Shown here piece by piece: positions 1 to 6,976 of a stretch of 6,976 nucleotides of DNA. Under the pieces are notes generated by a model. It was not told where the DNA came from and made no database searches. It worked only from the letters and a program-made list of their open reading frames with translations. The translations under genes were made by a program, and so were the position numbers. Source of the stretch: Candidatus Scybalocola fimicaballi (GTDB lineage Bacteria; Bacteroidota; Bacteroidia; Bacteroidales; Paludibacteraceae); contig DCIP01000019.1 in NCBI GenBank assembly GCA_002317115.1, forward strand, positions 594-7,569, given 5' to 3'. How positions within the stretch are numbered: position 1 is the stretch's first letter; each line of letters begins with the position of its first letter.

Positions 1-25
1 TCAGGTTTCAAGTTTCAGGTTTCAA
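1..25. repeat. Heptanucleotide tandem repeat at window edge (TCAGGTT / TCAAGTT)
   Basis: Successive 7-base units TCAGGTT (1-7), TCAAGTT (8-14), TCAGGTT (15-21) and a partial TCAA (22-25) are visible, so the array alternates two variants and also has a 14-base period. It is cut by the window edge, so its true copy number is unknown. It lies just beyond the T-tract of the minus-strand terminator next to it, outside any visible coding sequence. Read on the minus strand the unit is CCTGAAA / CTTGAAA, which resembles the GCTGAGA unit of the array at 3494-3523. Confidence 0.75.
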
Positions 26-69
26 AAAAAAACAACAAGGTGACGAAGAGGATTAAACTCCGTCACCTT
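24..69 (-). terminator. Intrinsic terminator, minus strand
   Basis: The arms AAGGTGACG (37-45) and CGTCACCTT (61-69) form a perfect 9-bp stem around a 15-base loop in which GAG/CTC can pair further. On the minus strand the stem is followed within four bases by a run of nine T (plus-strand A24-A32). There is no T-tract on the plus side, so the orientation is minus. It would end the transcript of the small secreted-protein gene, whose stop codon lies about 155 bases upstream on that strand. Confidence 0.65.
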
Positions 70-224
70 ATAAAAAATAAATGTTATGGACGATAATGGG
101 TCTGACTCCCATTCTCTCTATTAAGGACAAACAAAAAACAATATCAAATGAACCGTGGACCTGAACTAAACCGTCAGATTCTGAATCCACGTCTTATATC
201 AAATTAACTTTATCGAATTCTATA
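70..224 (-). other. Long structured 3' region of the secreted-protein gene; possible 3'UTR RNA
   Basis: No convincing protein gene lies here; only ORFs of under 30 codons are present (for example 81-164 plus and a 14-codon minus-strand frame ending next to the terminator). Two dyads stand out. AATGGG/CCCATT (95-100 and 108-113) is a 6-bp stem with a 7-base loop. CGTGGA/TCCACG (154-159 and 186-191) encloses CTGA/TCAG (161-164 and 174-177). Because the nearest terminator is at 24-69, the region is probably transcribed as a 3'UTR of about 155 bases. Whether it yields a separate small RNA cannot be told from sequence. Confidence 0.35.
95..113. repeat. REP-like palindrome built on GGGTCTGACTCCC
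   Basis: AATGGG (95-100) and CCCATT (108-113) are perfect inverted arms around the 7-base centre TCTGACT. Palindromes of the GGGTCWGACYCC kind occur as dispersed extragenic repeats in some other bacteria, sometimes near IS200-like transposases; that comparison is from memory. No second copy and no transposase is seen in this window, so the assignment is tentative. The 5-bp-plus stem with 7-base loop also resembles a tRNA T-arm, but no other tRNA part is present. Confidence 0.3.
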
Positions 225-521
225 TTATAGAGTAGCTGTCTTATCGTCTTTCTCAGTCTCTGTTGAGACATTCTGCTGACGATTAGCGAAATTCTTCTTC
301 TCCTCGTTTCTTGCCTTCTTAACCTCGAAGAAAGTACGAGAATCAGTTTGGTGAGCGACACCATCAACAACTACGTAATAGTTTGGTACTCTTTCACCTT
401 TTTCATTAACTGTGCACTTAATATATGTCTTCTCTACTGACGCAGTAGAAAAATCGTTAGCGTAAGCAGAAACGCCAGACATCATGATAATTGCACATAG
501 TGTTCTTAAAACAGCCTTCAT
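225..521 (-). CDS. Small secreted protein of unknown function (98 aa)
   Basis: I do not recognise a family. The N-terminus is a clear Sec signal peptide: basic K2/R6, a hydrophobic stretch to about residue 18, and an A19-Y20-A21 signal peptidase I site before N22. There is no lipobox cysteine, so the mature protein of about 77 residues should be periplasmic or secreted. Residues 32-68 alternate like a few beta strands (TYIKCTV, NYYVVVDGVAH, RTFFEVKK) with a single cysteine, C36. Residues 68-95 are very polar and rich in K, E, N, Q and D, probably a charged helix or disordered tail. The start is supported by the signal peptide and the A-rich leader; the stop is TAA at 225-227. It is transcribed away from the M16 protease gene from a shared 155-base intergenic region. 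A sigma-54-like element and a weaker Bacteroidota -7 element lie upstream, and an intrinsic terminator about 155 bases after the stop. The complete signal peptide and flanking signals make it a real gene. Confidence 0.75.
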   Translation of the reverse strand: MKAVLRTLCAIIMMSGVSAYANDFSTASVEKTYIKCTVNEKGERVPNYYVVVDGVAHQTDSRTFFEVKKARNEEKKNFANRQQNVSTETEKDDKTATL

Positions 522-556
522 TATTTAGAGTTTAGTTATTGTTTGTTTATTCTTCA

Positions 557-564
557 CTAAAATA
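557..564 (-). promoter_or_regulatory. Possible Bacteroidota -7 element for the small secreted-protein gene
   Basis: On the minus strand TATTTTAG matches the Bacteroidota consensus TAnnTTTG except for one base. It lies about 36 bases before the start codon. The nearest TTG (581-583) is only 16 bases upstream, shorter than the usual spacing of about 19-21, so the match is weak. It overlaps the region where a sigma-54 transcript would start, so at most one of the two is likely to be the main promoter. Confidence 0.25.
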
Positions 565-566
565 CA

Positions 567-583
567 ATCAAAAACCGTGCCAA
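567..583 (-). promoter_or_regulatory. Sigma-54-type -24/-12 promoter candidate
   Basis: Read on the minus strand, TTGGCACG (583-576), four bases GTTT, then TTGAT (571-567) aligns with the sigma-54 consensus TTGGCACG-N4-TTGCW at every fixed position except the C of the -12 GC, which is A here. The spacing is exact. A start about 12 bases further on, near 556, would give a leader of about 35 bases before the ATG at 521. The -12 GC is usually important, so the mismatch is a real weakness. No enhancer-binding protein gene or enhancer site is visible. Confidence 0.4.
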
Positions 584-600
584 CTTGTCGAAAATAAATG

Positions 601-608
601 TACTTTTG
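601..608 (+). promoter_or_regulatory. Bacteroidota -7 element for the M16 protease gene
   Basis: TACTTTTG is a perfect match to TAnnTTTG, the -7 element used by the primary sigma factor of Bacteroidota. It lies 68 bases before the ATG at 677, so transcription should start near 613-616. No TTG lies at the expected distance upstream (the nearest, 585-587, is only 13 bases away), so the -33 half is weak. Confidence 0.5.
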
Positions 609-613
609 TAGAT

Positions 614-647
614 AAAATCAAAAAAATTCATTTAAACCTTTGATTTT
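614..647 (+). other. Dyad in the 5' leader of the M16 protease mRNA
   Basis: AAAATCAAA (614-622) and TTTGATTTT (639-647) are perfect 9-base inverted arms around a 16-base loop. The left arm begins at about the start point predicted from the TACTTTTG element, so the hairpin would sit at the very 5' end of the mRNA, 29 bases before the start codon. It is AT-rich and so only moderately stable. It may protect the mRNA end or be an operator-like dyad; neither is shown. Confidence 0.3.
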
Positions 648-676
648 CATTAGTTGTTTTTTAACATAAGAAAAAG

Positions 677-3481
677 ATGAAAAAGATACTATTCAGCATA
701 TTTTTGATTCTAAACGTGGCTTTTTCTTGTATTGCACAGCAGAAATTCACGCCATTGTCCATGGATCCGGACCTTCGTTACGGAATTCTGGACAACAAAC
801 TCACATATTATATACGTCATAACGAGACAGAAAAAGAGCGCGCTGACTTCTACATCGTGCAGAATGTGGGAGCGATTCTTGAGGAAGACAGCCAGAACGG
901 TCTTGCCCATTTCCTTGAGCATATTGCCTTCAACGGAACAAAGAATTATCCGGGCAAAGGCATCATCAACTACCTTGAAACTATCGGAGTAAAATTCGGA
1001 GCGAATATCAACGCCTACACTTCTCTTGACGAGACAGTGTATAATCTAAAGGCAGTGCCTACTTATCGTACAGGCATCGTCGACTCATGTCTGCTAATCC
1101 TTCACGACTGGTCGAGCTTCATCTCTTGTGAAGACGATGAAATTGACAAGGAAAGAGGTGTAATCTTGGAGGAGTGGCGTACTCGCAACACTTCCGACCG
1201 TCGCTTGTGGAAACAGTCGTCGGCAATATTATATGAAGGATCACAATATGCGAAGCGTGACATCATCGGCGACACTGCCATCATCTTGAATTTCCATCCG
1301 GACTCTCTCCGTGCATACTATAAGAAATGGTACCGCCCTGATTTGCAAGGAATCATTATTGTTGGCGACGTGGATGTAGACTACGTCGAGAATAAAATCA
1401 AGGAGATTTTCGCAGACATTCCAGAGCCGGTGAATGCAGCCGAGCGTATAGTGTATGATTTGAAAAAACTTGACACGACAAAAGTCTGCATTCTGACAGA
1501 TCCAGAGGCGAAATATACAGTCGGCAATATCACATACCGCCACCCTGCCATGCCAGAAGAGATGTACGCATCTATCGTAGGATATAGGACAAGTGTTCTC
1601 GACAACCTGATCGGCAAGATTGTAAACGCCAGAATCGACGAAGTGGTCAAGGAGAAAGATTGTCCATTCACATACGCTTCATTATCATACGGCAGCCAGG
1701 TAAAGAGTTGCGACGGATTTGAGCTAATGTATGTGGTGAAAGACAACCGATGCATGGAAGCTTCCGAGAAAATCCTTGCGTTGGCAGAGCAAGCAAGACG
1801 CTACGGATTCACAGAGAGTGAACTTTACAGAGCAAAAGAGTCGACAATCGCGTCGTTCGAAAAAGCATACGCAGAAAGATCAAAGACAAAGAACAACTCA
1901 TACGTCGGAGAGTACAAACGTAACTTCACGACATTCGAGCCAATACCAGGAATCGAATGGGAGTATAACGAAATCAAATCATTTCTGTCTATGGTCACAA
2001 CAGAGATGTTGAGCAAACGATTTGCCAATTATTTCTCAGATCAGGTTACAGTATTGATGACTGCTGGAGACAAGGACAAAGCCACTTTGCCAAGCGAGGA
2101 GCAGTTGATGCAGTTGATCGCCAACCGTGAGAAATTAGCGACGTCGGCTTATGTGGATAAGACAAAGAACAGTCCGCTTGTGAAGAAAGAGCCAAAAGCG
2201 GGAAAGATTGTCGACATCTACCACAATCCAAAACTCGACTACACTTTGTGGACATTGTCGAACGGGGCAAAAGTCATCATCAAATCCACAACACTCAAAA
2301 ACGACGAGATCTTGATGTCAGCTTATAGCGACGGAGGACTTTCCACTATCGACGATCTTGCGATGTTGTCGTCGGCAAAGATAGCAGACAACATCATCCA
2401 GGAGAACGGATTAGGAGATTTCGACGCCACACAGTTGGAAAAAGCGTTGGCTGGCAAAAACGTCACCGTCGCACCATCTATAAATATGTACGACGCCAAG
2501 ATTTCCGGACGAAGCACAGCCAAGGATTTCAAGACAATGCTACAGTTGACCTACTTATTGCAGACAAACGTCAGAAAAGATCCAGCGGCATACGCATCGT
2601 TGATGGCACAGTACCAGACAATCCTTGAGAACCGTTCTGCTGATCCGATGACCGACTACAGAGACTCTGTCCAGGTATTGTCGACAAGCAGAAACAGCTA
2701 CACAAAACCATTTAAAAAGGAGTCATTATCAGAGATAAAAGAGGCAGACGCAATAAAGATATACAAGTCTCTTTTCTACTGTCCAGAAAAATTCACATAC
2801 ATTTTTGTAGGAAATTTGTCGGAAGATAGTGTGAAAAACGATATTCTTTCGTATATTGGTGGCTTAAAATCTTCTAAGAGCAAACAAACAGGTTGGATCG
2901 ACAGAGGAATCAAGCACCCTTCGGGCCATACAAAGTGTGAGTTCAGCAAGACGCTATCTACGCCAAAGACAGCAGATTACTTCTCATATATGGCAGAAAT
3001 GGAGTATAATTTGAAGAACAAATTACAGCTTGCGATTCTTAGATCTGTATTAGACTACCGCTATTTGGAGTCGTGCAGAGAGCGAGAAGGAGGCACATAC
3101 GGTGTGGCAGTCAGACAGACATTGAATGTGATTCCGAAGCAGACAGTCAATCTAAAGATTGCGTTCGACACAGATCCAGACAAAGAGGAGTTGTTGAGCA
3201 AGATCATCAAAGAAGAGATCGACAAGATTCTGAAGGACGGCGTCCGTGACGACGATTTCCAGAAAGCCAAAGAGGCATTGCAGAAATCATTCGCTGAGAG
3301 CATCCTTGAGAACAGCTATTGGAGCGGCCAGCTTGGACACTTGAGCAGATATGGTTGGTGTGACAATCCGACTTATACCGAGACTCTTGCTAAAATCACA
3401 AGTGAGGATATACGTCAGACGCTTAAAGAAATCGTAAGCGCGGGCAATCTGCTTGAGATCAAGATGACGCCGACGAAGTAG
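677..3481 (+). CDS. Exported M16 family zinc metalloprotease, PqqL-type (934 aa)
   Basis: This is a two-half M16 peptidase of inverzincin type. The zinc-binding motif HxxEH is H78-F-L-E81-H82, and the third ligand is E159 in KERGVILEEW, 77 residues after H82 as in pitrilysin, so the active site appears intact. The second half (about 515-934) has the inactive M16C look: DGGLST near 552-557 stands where the metal motif would be, and a C-terminal RxxxxxxY pattern, R801 to Y808 within EREGGTYG, matches the conserved Arg-Tyr pair of M16 proteases. The N-terminus is a Sec signal peptide, probably cleaved after A20. C18 is not in a good lipobox (AFSC), so a lipoprotein is less likely. Length is close to E. 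coli PqqL (about 930 aa), a periplasmic M16 protease. The likely role is degrading or trimming peptides in the periplasm or envelope; the substrate is unknown. The start ATG at 677 is supported by the signal peptide and A-rich leader; the stop is TAG. It leads a co-directional group with the two genes downstream. Confidence 0.93.
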   Translation: MKKILFSIFLILNVAFSCIAQQKFTPLSMDPDLRYGILDNKLTYYIRHNETEKERADFYIVQNVGAILEEDSQNGLAHFLEHIAFNGTKNYPGKGIINYLETIGVKFGANINAYTSLDETVYNLKAVPTYRTGIVDSCLLILHDWSSFISCEDDEIDKERGVILEEWRTRNTSDRRLWKQSSAILYEGSQYAKRDIIGDTAIILNFHPDSLRAYYKKWYRPDLQGIIIVGDVDVDYVENKIKEIFADIPEPVNAAERIVYDLKKLDTTKVCILTDPEAKYTVGNITYRHPAMPEEMYASIVGYRTSVLDNLIGKIVNARIDEVVKEKDCPFTYASLSYGSQVKSCDGFELMYVVKDNRCMEASEKILALAEQARRYGFTESELYRAKESTIASFEKAYAERSKTKNNSYVGEYKRNFTTFEPIPGIEWEYNEIKSFLSMVTTEMLSKRFANYFSDQVTVLMTAGDKDKATLPSEEQLMQLIANREKLATSAYVDKTKNSPLVKKEPKAGKIVDIYHNPKLDYTLWTLSNGAKVIIKSTTLKNDEILMSAYSDGGLSTIDDLAMLSSAKIADNIIQENGLGDFDATQLEKALAGKNVTVAPSINMYDAKISGRSTAKDFKTMLQLTYLLQTNVRKDPAAYASLMAQYQTILENRSADPMTDYRDSVQVLSTSRNSYTKPFKKESLSEIKEADAIKIYKSLFYCPEKFTYIFVGNLSEDSVKNDILSYIGGLKSSKSKQTGWIDRGIKHPSGHTKCEFSKTLSTPKTADYFSYMAEMEYNLKNKLQLAILRSVLDYRYLESCREREGGTYGVAVRQTLNVIPKQTVNLKIAFDTDPDKEELLSKIIKEEIDKILKDGVRDDDFQKAKEALQKSFAESILENSYWSGQLGHLSRYGWCDNPTYTETLAKITSEDIRQTLKEIVSAGNLLEIKMTPTK

Positions 3482-3493
3482 ATTAGAGATCTT

Positions 3494-3537
3494 AGCTGAG
3501 AGCTGAGAGCTGAGAGAGCTGAGAAATTATAATTATG
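3494..3537 (+). repeat. Heptanucleotide array (AGCTGAG)x4 followed by an AATTATG pair
   Basis: Exact AGCTGAG copies lie at 3494-3500, 3501-3507, 3508-3514 and 3517-3523, the last offset by an AG insertion. They are followed directly by AAATTAT (3524-3530) and AATTATG (3531-3537), again a 7-base period; the last unit contains the ATG of the next gene. The array fills most of the 53-base gap after the M16 protease stop. Its GAGAG runs are purine-rich and could act as a weak ribosome-binding stretch, although Bacteroidota rarely depend on one. Confidence 0.85.
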
Positions 3538-4356
3538 GGAAATGTAAGTTACAATCAAATAAAGAAAGACCAGCGAGAATGGGCGATAATCCGTCTGTTC
3601 CGCTCGAGTTTTACTGCATTTCCACTCGGCGACCTGGAGAAATGTGAATGTCCGGATTTCATTTTAAAGACCGATTCCAAGAAGATCGGAATTGAGTTGA
3701 CGGAATTGAAATACGAGAGAGAAGACAGAGACTTCAACTTACGCGCCCACGAAGATTTCCTTACCGACATCATGAACGGGGCGAAGGAGATAGTAGAGAA
3801 AGTGTGCGACCAGATATTGGTAGTCGACGTGCATTTCACCAACGAGCTTGGGCCATCAGTGAGTGTGCCGAAAGAGAAAGCGTCGCAGCTGATGAGGTTG
3901 GCGTTCACCGAAGCCATTTCCAAGATCGTGCTCGACAACGTACCCATGTCGACAGGCAAGGAGTACATCATCGACAGAAGCAGCAAATATGGCGACACCT
4001 ATTTGCCGAGCAAGATCGAGATGATACGCATAAAGAATATGTCAGGCCGTTACGACGAGGGTTTGTGGTACGCAGGCATATCAACGAAAGTCAAGCCGAT
4101 GAGTATCGACAGCGTATGCGGAAGGATCAACGACAAAGACGAGAAGATAGTACACTATGCCCCACTCGACGAGCAGTGGCTCATCATAGTGCAGAACAGC
4201 TTCCTGATGTCAAGTCTGTACAATCCCGACGATGTCAAATCGGCATTGAATTATAAGTATCATACCAAATTCGACAGAATCTTTGTATTTGAAAGAAGCG
4301 AAGGCACTGTCACCGAATTGAAAGTAGACAAAAAAGATATTACGACGAACATATAA
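3535..4356 (+). CDS. Uncharacterised protein with PD-(D/E)XK nuclease-like signature (273 aa)
   Basis: I do not recognise a named family. Residues 38-57 read like the core of a restriction-endonuclease-like fold: P40-D41 followed, after a short hairpin, by IGIELTE with E54. This PD...(G)xExT pattern resembles PD-(D/E)XK proteins in which the usual lysine is replaced (T56 stands at that place). Residues 196-220, GRINDKDEKIVHY...EQWLIIVQ, resemble the 'K...KI..Y....WLLI' C-terminal part often seen in such predicted nucleases. No signal peptide or membrane segment is present, so it should be cytoplasmic. The ATG at 3535 is the first in frame after the upstream stop, 53 bases away; the next gene starts 21 bases after its TAA. 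Base composition resembles its neighbours, giving no sign of recent transfer. A role in DNA or RNA cleavage is inference from short motifs only; it could be a non-catalytic member of the fold. Confidence 0.8.
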   Translation: MGNVSYNQIKKDQREWAIIRLFRSSFTAFPLGDLEKCECPDFILKTDSKKIGIELTELKYEREDRDFNLRAHEDFLTDIMNGAKEIVEKVCDQILVVDVHFTNELGPSVSVPKEKASQLMRLAFTEAISKIVLDNVPMSTGKEYIIDRSSKYGDTYLPSKIEMIRIKNMSGRYDEGLWYAGISTKVKPMSIDSVCGRINDKDEKIVHYAPLDEQWLIIVQNSFLMSSLYNPDDVKSALNYKYHTKFDRIFVFERSEGTVTELKVDKKDITTNI

Positions 4357-4377
4357 AATGCGAAAACAGTAAAAACT

Positions 4378-4689
4378 ATGGAGTTTCATTACGAAGGAAT
4401 AATTTTAGGGCTTTGTGCATTCCTATGCATCGGATTGTTCCATCCAATTGTCATCAAGGGAGAATACTATTTTGGAGCCAAGAAATGTGGATTAGTGTTT
4501 CCTGTCATAGGGACATTAGCTATAGCTGGCAGTTTGATGTCAGAAAGCCACTTCATCTCAGCCCTTCTTGGAGTGTTTGCATTCTCATGTTTTTGGTCAA
4601 TCATCGAGGTTTTTGAGCAAGAAAAGAGAGTGCAAAAAGGATGGTTCCCTAAAAATCCTAAGAGAAAGTATTATTTCGACGAAAAATAG
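4378..4689 (+). CDS. Small integral membrane protein, DUF4491-type (103 aa)
   Basis: The protein has three hydrophobic segments, about residues 6-26, 37-53 and 58-77, then a basic C-terminal tail. The combination FHPIVIKGEYYFG (21-33) with GVFAFSCFWSIIEVFEQ (65-81) and KRVQKGWFPKNPKR (83-96) matches what I recall of the DUF4491 family, small membrane proteins found in Bacteroidota and Firmicutes with no known function. Length is normal for that family. The ATG at 4378 lies 21 bases after the stop of the PD-(D/E)XK-like gene, in an A-rich leader without a Shine-Dalgarno sequence, so it is probably translated from the same mRNA. The stop is TAG at 4687-4689. No intrinsic terminator is seen before the gyrB promoter, so some read-through into gyrB is possible. 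Confidence 0.85.
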   Translation: MEFHYEGIILGLCAFLCIGLFHPIVIKGEYYFGAKKCGLVFPVIGTLAIAGSLMSESHFISALLGVFAFSCFWSIIEVFEQEKRVQKGWFPKNPKRKYYFDEK

Positions 4690-4717
4690 GGGTTAAAACG
4701 CTAAAAAAACGCATTTA

Positions 4718-6748
<2,031 letters not shown>

Positions 6749-6750
6749 TA

Positions 6751-6785
6751 AATGCGGAATTATAAATGCTGAATGCAAAATGAAA
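6751..6785 (+). repeat. Degenerate heptanucleotide series AATNNNN x5 after gyrB
   Basis: Five consecutive 7-base blocks all begin with AAT: AATGCGG, AATTATA, AATGCTG, AATGCAA, AATGAAA. They start two bases after the gyrB stop codon and run into the left arm of the terminator. AATGC recurs in three of the five. The match is degenerate, so it may be an old decayed array or chance in AT-rich DNA. Confidence 0.45.
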
Positions 6786-6814
6786 GGAGACGCAGTCACT
6801 TGCGTCTCCTTTTT
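6783..6814 (+). terminator. Intrinsic terminator of gyrB
   Basis: AAAGGAGACGCA (6783-6794) and TGCGTCTCCTTT (6801-6812) form a perfect 12-bp stem with a 6-base loop GTCACT, followed by more T and a second T-run (6810-6820 is TTTTTATTTTT). It lies about 35 bases after the gyrB stop. The minus strand has only a weak T-tract, so it works mainly for gyrB. Confidence 0.9.
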
Positions 6815-6879
6815 ATTTTTCCACTGTATGAAGAAGCTATAACTCTACAGATTAGCAGAAAGTGGAGTCTCTTCGGCAT

Positions 6880-6906
6880 AAAAAAAGACGCCGCATTGCG
6901 ACGTCT
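6880..6906 (-). terminator. Intrinsic terminator of the convergent right-edge gene
   Basis: On the minus strand AGACGTCGC (6906-6898), loop AAT and GCGGCGTCT (6894-6886) form a 9-bp stem with one G-U pair, followed by seven T (6886-6880). It sits 25 bases after the stop codon of the gene at 6932-6976. The two convergent terminators are about 65 bases apart. Confidence 0.85.
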
Positions 6907-6931
6907 CTATTGATATGAATCGAATTCAATA

Positions 6932-6976
6932 TTATTCAGCCTTAGCCTCCTTAACGAAGTCTGTCATATTAGCACC
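6932..6976 (-). CDS. C-terminal end of a convergent gene (partial, 14 codons)
   Basis: Read on the minus strand from the window edge, an open frame gives GANMTDFVKEAKAE and ends in TAA (plus-strand TTA at 6932-6934). The other two minus frames do not give a comparable tail, and a good terminator lies 25 bases downstream, so this is very probably the end of a real gene whose body is outside the window. The 14 residues, a charged and probably helical tail, are too few to name a product. It is transcribed toward gyrB. Confidence 0.65.
   Translation of the reverse strand, partial: GANMTDFVKEAKAE

Noticed and set aside
95..120. T-arm-like stem-loop (5-bp stem, 7-base loop) suggesting a tRNA or tmRNA
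   Set aside because: The loop TCTGACT breaks the TTCRANY pattern and no acceptor, D or anticodon arm can be placed around it.
81..164. 27-codon plus-strand ORF starting ATG TTA TGG
   Set aside because: No leader signal, crosses both dyads, and opposes the likely direction of transcription; no support beyond being open.
172..191. GATTCTGAATC, resembling a tRNA-Gln(CTG) anticodon arm
   Set aside because: No T-arm follows at the right distance and no acceptor stem pairs; it is part of the larger 154-191 dyad.
677..733. Lipoprotein signal at C18 of the M16 protease
   Set aside because: Residues before the cysteine are A-F-S, with F at -2, a poor lipobox; a signal peptidase I site after A20 fits better.
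3555..3998. 147-codon minus-strand ORF opposite the PD-(D/E)XK-like gene
   Set aside because: Ser-rich antisense shadow with no promoter or family resemblance.
3804..4256. 150-codon plus-strand ORF inside the PD-(D/E)XK-like gene
   Set aside because: Arg/His/Gln-rich out-of-frame translation typical of a shadow; the enclosing frame has coherent fold-like motifs and fits the operon spacing.
6821..6865. CCACT / AGTGG dyad between the convergent terminators
   Set aside because: Only 5 bp with a 35-base loop; expected by chance and no other RNA-gene signal.

Overview
The window looks like ordinary chromosome from a member of the phylum Bacteroidota, most likely order Bacteroidales. Four things point there: a short-form DNA gyrase B of Bacteroides type, a small membrane protein of the DUF4491 type, TAnnTTTG promoter elements in place of a sigma-70 -10 box, and A-rich leaders without a Shine-Dalgarno sequence. 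The genus cannot be fixed from the sequence alone.

Layout. Positions 1-224 carry no protein gene. They hold a 7-base tandem repeat at the left edge, a minus-strand terminator hairpin, a REP-like palindrome and another imperfect hairpin; together these look like the structured 3' region of the next gene. Positions 225-521 (minus) encode a 98-residue secreted protein of unknown function. Positions 522-676 are a divergent promoter region. Positions 677-3481 (plus) encode a 934-residue exported M16 zinc protease of PqqL size. Two co-directional genes follow: an uncharacterised 273-residue protein with a PD-(D/E)XK-like signature (3535-4356), then a DUF4491-type membrane protein (4378-4689). Short gaps (53 and 21 bases) and the lack of a visible internal promoter or terminator suggest the three can be read together. 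gyrB (4793-6748) has its own well-formed Bacteroidota promoter and a strong terminator. At the right edge is the last 14 codons of a convergent minus-strand gene with its own terminator.

Functionally the window mixes housekeeping (gyrB), envelope or periplasmic proteolysis (M16 protease) and uncharacterised proteins. I see no mobile element, CRISPR array, toxin-antitoxin pair or recognisable defence system, and no clear sign of a new multi-gene system. The most unusual signal is non-coding: intergenic DNA is repeatedly built on a 7-base period. There is (TCARGTT)n at the left edge, (AGCTGAG)x4 running into an AATTATG pair that includes the start codon of the PD-(D/E)XK-like gene, and a degenerate AATGCNN series directly after gyrB. 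A close match to a sigma-54 promoter upstream of the small secreted protein is the second item worth checking.
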